64,000 bases of DNA from Streptomyces omiyaensis (GTDB taxonomy: Bacteria > Actinomycetota > Actinomycetes > Streptomycetales > Streptomycetaceae): the NCBI RefSeq assembly GCF_014650895.1, contig NZ_BMVV01000002.1:372001-436000 (forward strand), read 5' to 3'. A program made the translations under genes and the position numbers. Shown here piece by piece: positions 54,986 through 64,000 of the stretch. Below the pieces are notes generated by a model. It did not search any database. It saw nothing but the letters and a program-made list of their open reading frames with translations, and was not told where the DNA came from. Numbering within the stretch: the first letter of the stretch is position 1; every line of letters starts with the position of its first letter.

Positions 54986-56269
54986 GTGGCACGCATCGGT
55001 GATGGCGGCGACCTGCTCAAGTGCTCGTTCTGCGGAAAGAGCCAGAAGCAGGTGAAGAAGCTCATCGCGGGTCCCGGTGTGTACATCTGCGACGAGTGCA
55101 TCGACCTCTGCAACGAGATCATCGAAGAGGAGCTCGCGGAGACGAGCGAGGTGCGGTGGGAGGAACTCCCCAAGCCCCGCGAGATCTACGAGTTCCTGGA
55201 GGGGTACGTCGTCGGCCAGGAGCCGGCGAAGAAGGCCCTCTCCGTCGCGGTGTACAACCACTACAAGCGCGTCCAGGCCGGCGAGAACGGCGGCGCGCAG
55301 GGCCGTGACGACGCCATCGAGCTGGCGAAGTCCAACATCCTGCTGCTGGGCCCCACGGGCTCCGGCAAGACCCTCCTGGCCCAGACGCTGGCCCGGATGC
55401 TCAACGTCCCGTTCGCCATTGCCGACGCGACGGCGCTGACGGAGGCCGGCTACGTTGGCGAGGACGTCGAGAACATCCTGCTCAAGCTGATCCAGGCGGC
55501 GGACTACGACGTCAAGAAGGCCGAGACCGGCATCATCTACATCGACGAGATCGACAAGGTCGCCCGTAAGAGCGAAAACCCGTCGATCACGCGCGACGTC
55601 TCCGGCGAGGGCGTGCAGCAGGCCCTCCTGAAGATCCTGGAGGGCACCACGGCCTCGGTCCCGCCGCAGGGCGGCCGGAAGCACCCGCACCAGGAGTTCA
55701 TCCAGATCGACACGACGAACGTGCTCTTCATCGTGGGCGGCGCCTTCGCCGGCCTGGAGAAGCTCATCGAGTCGCGCGCGGGCGCCAAGGGCATCGGCTT
55801 CGGGGCGACCATCCGCTCCAAGCGCGAGATCGAGGCGAGCGACCAGTTCCAGGAGGTCATGCCGGAGGACCTGGTGAAGTTCGGGATGATCCCCGAGTTC
55901 ATCGGCCGTCTCCCCGTCATCACCTCGGTCCACAACCTGGACCGCGAGGCGCTCCTCAAGATCCTCGTCGAGCCGCGCAACGCGCTGGTGAAGCAGTACC
56001 AGCGCCTCTTCGAACTGGACGGCGTCGAGCTGGACTTCGACCGCCCCGCCCTGGAGGCCATCGCCGACCAGGCCATCCTCCGCGGCACCGGCGCGCGCGG
56101 CCTGCGCGCCATCATGGAGGAGGTCCTCCAGTCGGTGATGTACGAGGTGCCGTCCCGCAAGGACGTGGCCCGCGTCGTCATCACGGCGGACGTCGTCCGC
56201 AACAACGTGAACCCGACCCTGGTCCCCCGGATCGTCAAGAACGACGGCCGCCACGAGAAGTCGGCGTAA
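54986..56269 (+). CDS. clpX: ATP-dependent unfoldase ClpX
   Basis: This 427-residue AAA+ unfoldase feeds substrates to ClpP1P2. The N-terminal zinc-binding domain has Cys13, Cys16, Cys35 and Cys38. Walker A GPTGSGKT occupies residues 122-129 and Walker B IIYIDEID lies near 183. The RKH pore loop (GGRKHPH) is near 232 and the ClpP-contact loop IGFG near 271. A sensor-2 GARGLR motif lies near 371. GTG 54986 has AAGGGGAAG upstream. Its own promoter may lie in the gap after clpP2. Confidence 0.97.
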   Translation: MARIGDGGDLLKCSFCGKSQKQVKKLIAGPGVYICDECIDLCNEIIEEELAETSEVRWEELPKPREIYEFLEGYVVGQEPAKKALSVAVYNHYKRVQAGENGGAQGRDDAIELAKSNILLLGPTGSGKTLLAQTLARMLNVPFAIADATALTEAGYVGEDVENILLKLIQAADYDVKKAETGIIYIDEIDKVARKSENPSITRDVSGEGVQQALLKILEGTTASVPPQGGRKHPHQEFIQIDTTNVLFIVGGAFAGLEKLIESRAGAKGIGFGATIRSKREIEASDQFQEVMPEDLVKFGMIPEFIGRLPVITSVHNLDREALLKILVEPRNALVKQYQRLFELDGVELDFDRPALEAIADQAILRGTGARGLRAIMEEVLQSVMYEVPSRKDVARVVITADVVRNNVNPTLVPRIVKNDGRHEKSA

Positions 56270-56283
56270 CCGCGAGCACCACG

Positions 56284-56319
56284 AAGGGGCGCCCCCACCG
56301 ACCGGTGGGGGCGCCCCTT
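56284..56319. terminator. Bidirectional terminator after clpX
   Basis: A perfect 17-bp stem (56284-56300 with 56303-56319) lies between convergent genes. Confidence 0.85.
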
Positions 56320-56337
56320 TCGCGTGGGCCCGGTGCG

Positions 56338-57276
56338 TCAGGCCTTGACGCGGACCTCCTTGCGGAGCTTGGCGGCGATCGCGGCGACGTCGTCGACGGT
56401 GCCGCCCTTGCCGGTCATCATGTCGGCGATGTTGATGTGCATCACGTAGCCGACGGTGCTGTGGTCGCCCCAGACGCAGACCGGCATGGTCATCTCCTTG
56501 GGGCCGAGGCCCCCGGAGTCCGCGCCCGGCTTCGACTTGATCTCCTGGCACTTCATCACGGCGCCGTCGAGACCGGCGGGAGAGACCGACTTGGGGTCGC
56601 CGACGAGCTGCGTCTCCGAGTCCTTCTCCTTCTCGGCCTCGGCCTTCATGTTGGCGAAGATGGCGTCGACGGTGCTCTCGGGGTTCTCGATCTCGCCCCA
56701 CACGCCGCCGAACTGCAGGAGCTTGCCGCTCAGCGGGTTGCTCTCGTCCTTGATCTCCCACTGGGCGTTGGCCCGCTGCGGGTTCTTGACGCCGAACTTC
56801 GAGGCGTCCTTGATGAACTCGTCGTCGCCGCTCTGGGCCTTGTCGCTGTTGGCCGACTTCTTGTACTCGGTCAGCACCGTCTCCGGCGTCACCAGCTTGT
56901 GGGCGCCGTCGTCCGCGACGGACGCGCCGCCACCGCCGCCGATCAGGAAGTACGCGCCGACCGCGATCGCCGCGACGACGGCGACCGCGCCGATGATGAC
57001 CGGGGCCTTGCTCTTCTTCGGGGCCGGCGGGGGCGGCGGGTAGCCGCCGGGGCCCTGGGGGGCGCCGTACTGCGGCTGCTGGCCGTACGGGTTCGGCTGC
57101 TGCTGCGGGTAGCCGTACGGCTGCTGCTGCGGCGGCACGCCCTGCGGGGCCTGCTGGGGGTAGCCGTAACCGGGCTGACCCTGCGGCGGCTGCCCGTACG
57201 GGCCGGGCTGCTGGCCGTAGGGCCCGGGCTGCTGAGGCTGCTGGCCCCCGTACGGGCCCGGCTGGTTGTAGCTCAT
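56338..57276 (-). CDS. Membrane-anchored protein with Pro/Gln/Gly/Tyr-rich N-terminus
   Basis: This 312-residue protein has a low-complexity cytoplasmic tail (about 1-85) with repeated GPYGQQ and YGYPQQ units. A PPPPPAPKK linker follows, then one membrane helix (about 91-112) ending in a GGGGGA run, and an extracytoplasmic domain of about 195 residues with two Cys residues (MKCQE and VCVWG) likely paired. The outer domain resembles lipoprotein-like sensor domains, but no family is certain. This architecture is common in Streptomyces and its function is unknown. ATG 57276 lies divergent from valS. Confidence 0.85.
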   Translation of the reverse strand: MSYNQPGPYGGQQPQQPGPYGQQPGPYGQPPQGQPGYGYPQQAPQGVPPQQQPYGYPQQQPNPYGQQPQYGAPQGPGGYPPPPPAPKKSKAPVIIGAVAVVAAIAVGAYFLIGGGGGASVADDGAHKLVTPETVLTEYKKSANSDKAQSGDDEFIKDASKFGVKNPQRANAQWEIKDESNPLSGKLLQFGGVWGEIENPESTVDAIFANMKAEAEKEKDSETQLVGDPKSVSPAGLDGAVMKCQEIKSKPGADSGGLGPKEMTMPVCVWGDHSTVGYVMHINIADMMTGKGGTVDDVAAIAAKLRKEVRVKA

Positions 57277-57402
57277 CTACTGCTTCCCCTCACAGGACGT
57301 TTATGCGTAGCGAACATCCTGTCGGAAGCCGCCCCGCGGTGGGGCGGCGGGGGGCACACCGTTACCGAACAATCGCGTTTCGGGACACGACCGTCGCACC
57401 CC

Positions 57403-57408
57403 TAAACT
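57403..57408 (+). promoter_or_regulatory. -10 element of valS (leaderless)
   Basis: TAAACT ends six bases before GTG 57415 and no ribosome site is present, so transcription probably begins at or next to the start codon. Confidence 0.6.
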
Positions 57409-57414
57409 GGGCTC

Positions 57415-60036
57415 GTGACCGAGAACACTCAGCAGCAGACAGCGCCCACCACCGAACTGCCGACCCAGTACGCGCCGGCCGAGGTAGAGGGGCCGCTGTA
57501 CGAGCGCTGGGTGGAGCGCGGCTACTTCGAGGCGGACGCGAAGAGCGAGAAGCCGGCGTACACCATCGTCATCCCGCCGCCGAACGTCACCGGCTCGCTC
57601 CACCTGGGCCACGCCTTCGAGCACACGCTGATCGACGCCCTGACCCGCCGCAAGCGCATGCAGGGCTTCGAGACGCTGTGGCAGCCGGGCATGGACCATG
57701 CCGGCATCGCCACCCAGAACGTCGTCGAGCGTGAGCTCGCCAAGGAGGGCAAGTCCCGCCACGACCTGGGCCGCGAAGCCTTCGTCGAGCGTGTCTGGGA
57801 GTGGAAGGCCGAGTCCGGTGGCCAGATCGCCGGCCAGATGCGCCGCCTCGGTGAGGGCCTGGCCTGGAGCCGGGACCGCTTCACCATGGACGAGGGCCTG
57901 TCCCGGGCCGTCCAGACCGTCTTCAAGAAGATGTTCGACGACGGCCTGATCTACCGCGCCGAGCGCATCATCAACTGGTGCCCTCGCTGTCTGACGGCCA
58001 TCTCCGACATCGAGGTCGACTACCAGGACGACGACGGCGAGCTCGTCTCCATGAAGTACGGCGAGGGTGACGACACCATCGTCGTCGCCACGACCCGCGC
58101 GGAGACGATGCTCGGTGACACCGCCGTCGCCGTCCACCCCGACGACGAGCGCTACGCCCACCTGATCGGCAAGCAGATCAAGCTGCCGCTGACCGACCGC
58201 ACGATCCCGGTCGTCGCGGACACGCACGTCGACCCGGAGTTCGGCACCGGCGCCGTCAAGGTGACCCCGGCGCACGACCCGAACGACTTCGCCATCGGCC
58301 AGCGCCACGACCTCGAATCCATCGAGGTCCTCGACGAGCGCGGCATCATCACCACCCACGGCCCCTTCCAGGGCCTGGACCGCTTCGAGGCCCGCTCCGC
58401 CATCGTCGCCGCCCTGCGCGCCGAGGGCCGGATCGTCGCCGAGAAGCGCCCGTACGTCCACTCCGTGGGCCACTGCTCGCGCTGCAAGACGACGCTGGAG
58501 CCCCGCCTGTCGATGCAGTGGTGGGTCAAGGTCGAGACGCTGGCCAAGGCCGCCGGCGACGCGGTCCGCGACGGTCGGGTCAACATCCACCCGGCCGACA
58601 TGTCGCAGCGCTACTTCGACTGGGTCGACAACCTCAACGACTGGTGCATCTCGCGCCAGCTGTGGTGGGGCCACCGCATCCCCGTCTGGCACGGCCCGAA
58701 CGGCGAGCTGGTCTGCGTCGGCCCCGACGACGAGGCGCCCACGGGCGAGGGCTGGACGCAGGACACCGACGTCCTGGACACGTGGTTCTCGTCCGGCCTG
58801 TGGCCGTTCTCCACGCTCGGCTGGCCGGAGCGGACGCCGGACCTGGAGAAGTTCTACCCGAACTCCGTCCTGGTCACCGGCTACGACCTGATGTTCTTCT
58901 GGGTCGCCCGGATGATGATGTTCGGCCTGTACGCGATGGACGGCCAGCCGCCGTTCCGCACGATCGCGTTCCACGGCATGGTCCGTGACGAGTTCGGCAA
59001 GAAGATGTCGAAGTCGTTCGGGAACACGGTCAACCCGCTGGACTGGATGGACAAGTACGGCTCCGACGCCCTGCGCTTCACCCTGGCCAAGGGCGCCAAC
59101 CCGGGCGTCGACGTCCCGATCGGCGAGGACTGGGTCCAGGCGTCCCGGAACTTCGCCAACAAGATCTGGAACGCGACCCGCTTCGCGATGATGAACGGCG
59201 CGACGGTCGAGGGCCCGCTGCCCGACGCCTCCGCGATGTCGGCGACGGACCGCTGGATCCTGTCCCGTCTGAACAAGGTCGTCGCCGAGGCGGACGCCTA
59301 CTACGACGACTACCAGTTCGCCAAGCTCGCCGACGCCCTCTACCACTTCGCGTGGGACGAGGTCTTCGACTGGTACGTCGAGCTGTCGAAGACGACGTTC
59401 TTCGCGGGCGGCGAGCAGGCCAGGGTCTCGGCGCGCGTCCTGGGCGAGGTCCTCGACGTCACCCTGCGGCTGCTCCACCCGATCGTGCCGTTCGTCACGG
59501 ACACCCTCTGGACGACGCTGACGGGCCGCGAGTCGGTCGTCATCGCCGAGTGGCCGACCGACTCCGGATTCCGCGACGAGGCCGCGGAGCAGGAGATCGA
59601 GCTGGTCCAGCGGGTCGTCACCGAGGTCCGCCGCTTCCGTTCCGACCAGGGCCTCCAGCCCGGTCAGAAGGTCCCGGCCCGCCTGGAGCTCGACGGCACC
59701 GCGCTGGCGCCGCACGAGGCCGCCATCCGCCAGATCCTGCGCCTCCAGCCGGAGGGCGAGGCGTTCTCCGCGACCGCCTCGCTGCCGGTGGCCGGTGCCG
59801 AGGTCGCGCTCGACCTGTCGGGCACGATCGACGTGGCCGCCGAGCGCAAGCGGCTCGCGAAGGACCTGGCCGCGGCCGAGAAGGAGAAGGCCCAGGCCGA
59901 GGCCAAGCTCGGCAACGAGGCCTTCCTGGCCAAGGCGCCCGACAACGTCGTGGACAAGATCAAGGGCCGGCTGGCCAAGGCGGACGAGGACATCGCCCGC
60001 ATCCAGTCCCAGCTGGAGAAGCTCCCGCAGGCGTAG
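57415..60036 (+). CDS. valS: Valyl-tRNA synthetase
   Basis: This 873-residue class I synthetase charges tRNA-Val. The HIGH-type motif HLGH is at residues 63-66 after PPPNVTG, and KMSKS is at 530-534. The editing (CP1) domain between them includes [17 protein letters not shown], which is typical of the Val/Ile/Leu group. A C-terminal coiled coil (about 805-870) matches ValS rather than IleS. GTG 57415 appears leaderless, and no T-box leader is present. The start-codon choice is supported by the well-placed -10 element. Confidence 0.97.
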   Translation: MTENTQQQTAPTTELPTQYAPAEVEGPLYERWVERGYFEADAKSEKPAYTIVIPPPNVTGSLHLGHAFEHTLIDALTRRKRMQGFETLWQPGMDHAGIATQNVVERELAKEGKSRHDLGREAFVERVWEWKAESGGQIAGQMRRLGEGLAWSRDRFTMDEGLSRAVQTVFKKMFDDGLIYRAERIINWCPRCLTAISDIEVDYQDDDGELVSMKYGEGDDTIVVATTRAETMLGDTAVAVHPDDERYAHLIGKQIKLPLTDRTIPVVADTHVDPEFGTGAVKVTPAHDPNDFAIGQRHDLESIEVLDERGIITTHGPFQGLDRFEARSAIVAALRAEGRIVAEKRPYVHSVGHCSRCKTTLEPRLSMQWWVKVETLAKAAGDAVRDGRVNIHPADMSQRYFDWVDNLNDWCISRQLWWGHRIPVWHGPNGELVCVGPDDEAPTGEGWTQDTDVLDTWFSSGLWPFSTLGWPERTPDLEKFYPNSVLVTGYDLMFFWVARMMMFGLYAMDGQPPFRTIAFHGMVRDEFGKKMSKSFGNTVNPLDWMDKYGSDALRFTLAKGANPGVDVPIGEDWVQASRNFANKIWNATRFAMMNGATVEGPLPDASAMSATDRWILSRLNKVVAEADAYYDDYQFAKLADALYHFAWDEVFDWYVELSKTTFFAGGEQARVSARVLGEVLDVTLRLLHPIVPFVTDTLWTTLTGRESVVIAEWPTDSGFRDEAAEQEIELVQRVVTEVRRFRSDQGLQPGQKVPARLELDGTALAPHEAAIRQILRLQPEGEAFSATASLPVAGAEVALDLSGTIDVAAERKRLAKDLAAAEKEKAQAEAKLGNEAFLAKAPDNVVDKIKGRLAKADEDIARIQSQLEKLPQA

Positions 60037-60042
60037 CCCGCA

Positions 60043-60084
60043 CGCGGAAGGGCCCGGGACCACGTGGTCCCGGGCCCTTCCGCG
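60043..60084. terminator. 42-bp perfect palindrome after valS
   Basis: Two 21-base arms (60043-60063 and 60064-60084) are perfectly complementary with no spacer. The element lies between valS and the convergent glycosyltransferase-like locus, so it likely terminates both. Confidence 0.85.
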
Positions 60085-60093
60085 CGTCCGGGG

Positions 60094-61487
60094 TCAGGAC
60101 TCCGTCGCCACCGGGCCGACGCCCGCCGTCTCGGCGTTGCGGCGGGTCTTGGCCCAGCCGGTGCGGCCGCGGACGAGGCGGACGAAGCCGCGGGCCGAGA
60201 CCAGGAACAGGTGGTACGCGTAGAGCCAGAGGGCCAGGCCCCACAGGAGGCCCTTGATCCGGGAGCGGTCGGCGGCGAACTCGCGCCGGTAGACCGGGCC
60301 CCCAGGACGAAGGGAACGACCGAGGCCAGGCCGAGCGCGAGGGCGAGCGGCCAGGCGGCGAGGACGACCTCGGCCGCGCTGCCGCCCGCGACGAGCGCGC
60401 CGAGCACGACGGCGGTCAGCAGCAGGGTCGCGAGGTGCGCGATCGGCTGGAAGAAGGTGTAGAGGGACTCCGGGACGCCCCGGGCCCCGTAGTGCCGGGA
60501 GGAGACGAGCCGGCCCGTGTGGCGGACGCAGGCGATGTTGCCCTGGGCCCAGCGGGTGCGCTGGGTGAGGAAGCGGCGGGTGTGGGGCAGCGCCTCCTGG
60601 CTGACCCAGGCGTCGTGGACGTGGGTGACCCCGTAGCCGGCGAGCCGCATGTGCAGTCCGAGCTCGTAGTCCTCCAGGAGGGCGTCCCGCTGCCAGGGGC
60701 GGCGCTCGGCGGCGGCGATCCGGTCCAGTGCGCTGAGGCGGGTGAACTGCCCGTTGCCGCCCAGCCCGACGGAGCCGGTGCGGCGGCGCAGCAGCTGCAT
60801 GGCGGTGTTGGAGACGGCGAACTCCGCGTCCTGCATGCGGATCAGGAGCCGGGCGTAGGCGTTGGCGGTGCGGCCCCGGTCGGGCAGCGGGCGGGCGTCG
60901 TCGACGTTCCGCATCCGCACGCCGATCTGGACGCCGCCGGTGTCCGGGTCGCCGAAGCCCTCGGGCCCGCTGACCAGGGCCGGGGCGCCGGGGGAGAGGT
61001 GCCCGTCGGCGTCGACGACGCAGACGACCACCCGGGAGCGGTCGGTGCCGGCGGGCAGGTGCGCGCCGAGGGCGTCGTAGGCGGCGTTGAGGGCCGCGCC
61101 CTTGCCGACGCGGGCGTCCGGGCGGTGCCGGCGGACCGGGTGGACCAGCGGGTCCCGGGCCAGCAGCTCGGCCTGGGCGAACGGCTTCACCAGGTAGTCG
61201 TCGGCGCCGGAGCGCAGCCCCCGGACCCGGTCGTCGAGCTCGCCGAGGCCGGAGAGGACGAGGACCGGCAGGTCGCTCATGTCCCGGGTGCGGTCCAGGA
61301 CCTCCCAGCCGTCGAGCCCGGGCAGGACGAGGTCGAGCACCATCAGGGCGGGCCGCTCGGCGAAGAGCAGCCGCAGCGCCTCGCGCCCGTCGGCGGCGAG
61401 GGAGACGTCGTGGCCGCTGCGGGTGAGCAGGACCCGCAGGGCGAGGGAGAGGTCGGGGTCGTCCTCGACGCCGAGCAGCCGGGTCAC
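60094..61487 (-). pseudogene. Response-regulator receiver domain fused to a truncated GT2 glycosyltransferase, frameshifted
   Basis: From GTG 61487 the frame codes for a receiver domain (about residues 1-105, Asp in VLDLVLPG near 52 and Lys in DDYLVKPF near 101). Without a stop it then enters the middle of a family 2 glycosyltransferase (GKGAALNAAYDALG, DADGHLSPG, LEDYELGLHMRL, QRTRWAQGN, then membrane helices). The receiver lacks its output part and the transferase lacks its N-terminal nucleotide-binding portion. Near 60299-60303 the frame must change to reach the natural C-terminus (VYRREFAADRSRIKG to stop at 60094): one base seems missing from a run of C (G on the coding strand). This is either decay or sequence/assembly error. 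Confidence 0.7.
61155..61173 (-). other. Junction of receiver and glycosyltransferase parts
   Basis: The coding-strand sequence here gives AELLAR. That hexapeptide fits both the end of a receiver domain (AQAELLARVRALL in typical regulators) and a glycosyltransferase segment (GTAELLARDP), as if two genes were joined at a shared short sequence. Confidence 0.5.
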
Positions 61488-62765
61488 GGGACGCCCCCGC
61501 CGTCCGTACGGCCCCCGCCCCGCCGCCCCCGCCGTCCGTGCCGCCTCCGTGATCCGGGCCGCCGGCCGTCCGTCCCGGGTCCCGGTCGCGCAGCGGCAGC
61601 CGGACCGTGAAGACCGCCCCGGGCCCCTCGCGCCGGTCGCGGACGGTGAGGGTGCCGCCGTGCAGCCGGACCGCCTCCCGGACGCCCGCCGGGCCCGGGC
61701 CGGTGCCGGGGTAGCCGCCCCGGCGGGCGTTGGGGGCGCGGACGTACGGGGTGAAGACCTCCTCCTGGTACTCCGGCGGGACGCCGAACCCGGTGTCCCT
61801 CACCTGGACGGTCCAGTGCCCGTCGCCGGGGCGCGCGCCGATCTCCACCCGTCCCCCGGAGGGGGTGAACCGCAGCGCGTTGGCGACCAGCTCTCCAGCG
61901 CCCCGGTCGGCAGCCGGCCGTCGGCGGACAGCGGCGGACCGCCCGCGGGGGCGTCGACGGTGAGGTACGGCCCCGCTCCGCCGGTGCGCTGGAGCGCCTC
62001 CAGGGCCACCCGCTCGACCAGCTCGGGGACGAGGACCCGGTCGTGGCGAGGGGCGTGGTGCGGGGCGGCGGGGTCCTCTCCGGCGGCCCGGGGCAGGTTC
62101 TCGGCGATCGAGGTCATGCGGCGGGCGTTGCGCAGGATCGCCTCCAGGTAGGAGGTGCGCTCCGGGTCGAGCGGGCCGCTCGCCGGGTCGAGGAGCAGCT
62201 CGGCGAAGCTGACGACGGTGGCGAGCGGGGTGCGCAGCTCGTGCAGGGCCCGTCCGGCGAAGGCGGTCCGCTCGTCGGTGAGCTCCGCCGGCCTGCGGAC
62301 CCGCCGGTCGAGCTCGCCCCGGGCCTCGTGCCGCCGGGTGACGTCCTCGATCAGCAGCAGGTGGGCGGTGGGGCCGGCGGGGGAGGGGCGGCGGCGCAGG
62401 ATCCGCCCGTCCGCCAGGTGGTGGTCGGCGGTCCGGGTGACGGGGCCGTGGGCGCGGGCCTCGGCGAGGAAGCGCGCGCGGTCCTCCGGACGGGCGAGCA
62501 GCGCGGCGACGTGACGGAGGAGGCGTTCGCCGCCGTCCGGTCCGGCCGGGTCCAGGTCGTCCGGCACCTCCAGCAGGGTCAGGAAGCGCCGGTTCACCCG
62601 CAGGATCCGCAGGCCGTCCCCGACGAGGGCGGCCGCCTGCGGCAGTGCGTCGAGCAGTTCCGCGGCCGTCGGTTCCGGGGCCGGCGTTTCCGGGGCGGGC
62701 CGGAGCCCGCCGGTGGGTCCGGCGGATCGGACCCTTCTGGCATCTCTGCCACGTCTCCGAGTCAA
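61484..62765 (-). pseudogene. PAS-containing sensor histidine kinase, apparently frameshifted
   Basis: A PAS-like domain (about residues 35-145, LPQAAALVGDGLRILRVNRRF) is followed by a HisKA helix with the phosphoacceptor in ALHELRTPLATVVSF near 175. The frame then runs into nonsense near 61895. The ATPase domain (ELVANALRFTPSGG, GFGVPPEYQEEVF, GTLTVRD) continues in another frame. Adding one G to restore ALGELVANAL would repair it. The kinase should then end at the TGA 61486-61484 overlapping the GTG of the regulator, but that needs one more added base near 61500-61535. The start is uncertain: the only in-frame candidate, TTG 62765, lacks a ribosome site. Confidence 0.65.
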
Positions 62766-62853
62766 ACGGGAATGCGGACGAAGTGCCTGATCTCACAGCA
62801 GACGGGACTTCGGGTCCACGGCGTCGGGACCAAGGACCCTGGATGATGGAGAC

Positions 62854-63996
62854 ATGGTCCGCCTCCCCACCGTCCCCGCGCTGCGCCGCCGTGCGGACCG
62901 GTGGGCCGGCTCGCCCCGCGCCCTGGACGTCGTCGCCGCGCTCAGCGCCTTCGCCCTGATGCTCCTGGACGTCCCCGGCCTGGCCCGGGCGGACAACTCC
63001 CTCACCGGCGTCACCGCCACCCTCGTCCTCGCCGCGGGCGCCGCGACCCTGGTGCTGCGCCGGCGGCTGCCCTGGGTGCCGTACCTGGTCGCGCTCGGCC
63101 TGATGGGGTGGCTCCACGAGGTCACCCTCATCCAGTTCGCGCTGTACTCGATCGGCCGCTTCCGGGGCCGGCGCGCGGCGGTCCTCGCCACCCTGCTCTA
63201 CATCGCGGTGGCGTACGCCTACTTCCAGACGCCCGGCTGGCCCGCCGCGCACCACGGCGACACGCTCAGCGACTTCCTGAGCGTGGTCGTCCCGATCGGC
63301 GTGCTCGCGGCGGGCGTCGGCATCGCCGCCTACCGCCAGGACCTCGTCCGCGCCCTGGAGGTCCAGCGGCGCGCCGCCGCCGCCCGGCAGGCCGTCCAGG
63401 AGGAGCGCATCCAGGTCGGACGGGACGTCCACGACCTGGTCGGACGCGAGCTGACCGTGCTCGCGGTGCGGGCCGAGGTGCTCGCCGTCCGGGCCCGCGG
63501 CGACGCCCACCAGAAGGACTTCGAGGAGCTCGCGGACACCGCCCGGCGCGCCCACCTCATGCTGAACGAGACGATCGTGCGGCGCGCCGACCGGGACGGC
63601 GCCACACCCGGCCTGGAGGGCCTCGCGGACCTGGCCGCCGAGAGCGAGCGGATGGGCAGCCCGGTGGAGCTGGACGTGGCCGAGGAGGTCAAGGCGCTCT
63701 CGCCGCTGCGGCAGACCGCGGTCCACCGGGTGGTCCGGGAGTGCCTGACGAACGCGGCCAAGCACGCCCCGGGGCTTCCGGTGCGGGTCGCCATCGGCGC
63801 CACCGGCCCCGACCTGTGGATCGAGGTCCGCAACCCGCTCCCCGGGACCCCGCCGGACCGCGCCCCCGTCTCCACCGGCACCGGCCTCGTCTCCATGGAC
63901 GAGCGGGTCGCCAGCATGGGCGGCACCCTCGCGGCGGGGAAGCGGGACGGCGAATACGTCGTCCGGGCGACCCTCCCGTCGGGCCTCGCCCGCTGA
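62854..63996 (+). CDS. NarL-type two-component sensor histidine kinase
   Basis: This 380-residue kinase has four or five membrane helices in the first 165 residues, a short coiled-coil linker, and a HisKA_3 dimerisation motif with the phosphoacceptor His in GRDVHDLVGREL near 193. A HATPase domain follows, with the N-box ECLTNAAKHAP near 295 and the G-box GTGLVSMDERV near 345. The partner response regulator usually follows directly and would begin just beyond the window. ATG 62854 has GGAG only two bases upstream, an unusually close spacing, so another start is possible. It is divergent from the damaged kinase locus. Confidence 0.93.
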   Translation: MVRLPTVPALRRRADRWAGSPRALDVVAALSAFALMLLDVPGLARADNSLTGVTATLVLAAGAATLVLRRRLPWVPYLVALGLMGWLHEVTLIQFALYSIGRFRGRRAAVLATLLYIAVAYAYFQTPGWPAAHHGDTLSDFLSVVVPIGVLAAGVGIAAYRQDLVRALEVQRRAAAARQAVQEERIQVGRDVHDLVGRELTVLAVRAEVLAVRARGDAHQKDFEELADTARRAHLMLNETIVRRADRDGATPGLEGLADLAAESERMGSPVELDVAEEVKALSPLRQTAVHRVVRECLTNAAKHAPGLPVRVAIGATGPDLWIEVRNPLPGTPPDRAPVSTGTGLVSMDERVASMGGTLAAGKRDGEYVVRATLPSGLAR

Positions 63997-64000
63997 ACCG

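Noticed and set aside
57277..57414. A T-box leader upstream of valS
   Set aside because: The gap is too short, no specifier stem or T-box sequence is visible, and the promoter sits directly at the start codon.
60094..63765. One minus-strand frame of over 1200 codons through the kinase, regulator and transferase region
   Set aside because: Only two segments (kinase ATPase domain and transferase C-terminus) look like protein. The rest is Arg/Pro-rich shadow, so it is the product of frame changes rather than one giant gene.

Overview
The window reads as an internal stretch of a Streptomyces-type chromosome. Base composition is very GC-rich, third codon positions are almost always G or C, GTG starts are frequent, and several genes look leaderless. 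The gene families fit too: a CsnR-type ROK operon, sodF with a Nur-like box, clpP1-clpP2-clpX with a ClgR-like box, and a DsbA-like protein of mycothiol bacteria. From memory the gene order resembles the conserved core of model streptomycetes, but no alignment could be run. I see no prophage, insertion sequence, CRISPR array or large biosynthetic cluster.

Layout. 1-1239: the visible part of a membrane protein that leaves the window. 1580-8415 (minus): a six-gene sugar-uptake operon (ROK repressor, binding protein, two permeases, GH4 hydrolase, kinase) that I read as csnREFGHK for glucosamine oligosaccharides, with a perfect operator at 8480-8494. 8607-16767: an MscS channel, an HNH protein, a secreted GH84-like glycosidase, a small protein of four 12-residue repeats coupled to malQ, and a 76-residue membrane protein. 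16998-21835: a MarR regulator divergent from an EamA exporter, a second EamA exporter, a LysR regulator and allantoicase. 21906-31690: aminopeptidase N, aspartate-semialdehyde dehydrogenase, an ECF sigma factor with a membrane partner, a large secreted subtilase, and a CGNR regulator divergent from a VOC protein. 31707-36190: a PNPOx-like protein, HPP membrane protein, NUDIX hydrolase, secreted serine hydrolase and an AbiEi-like/nuclease-like protein. 36335-46923: a second aminopeptidase N, a DsbA-like protein, sodF, a secreted protein, three related APC amino-acid permeases and bioY. 47142-51651: rpiB, a Nei-type glycosylase, an Eis-like acetyltransferase, a SpoIIE-type phosphatase, a 64-residue membrane protein, tRNA-Gly and tRNA-Pro. 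51837-60036: tig, clpP1, clpP2, clpX, a Pro/Gln-rich membrane protein and valS. 60094-63996: a damaged or mis-assembled two-component/glycosyltransferase locus and an intact NarL-type histidine kinase.

Themes. Amino-sugar use (csn operon, GH84-like enzyme), protein quality control and peptide turnover (trigger factor, Clp, two PepN, a subtilase), amino-acid uptake (three APC permeases) and small-molecule export (two EamA) dominate. Almost every convergent gene pair is separated by a strong inverted repeat that should terminate transcription from both sides.

Most notable: the csn operon with its 15-bp operator; the 36-bp/12-residue repeat ORF in front of malQ; an 18-bp perfect palindrome buried in a coding sequence; a subtilase with an Asp-rich insert between its catalytic Asp and His; and the 60.1-62.8 kb locus, where two or three single-base losses and a response-regulator/glycosyltransferase fusion at a shared sequence suggest either real decay or assembly error.
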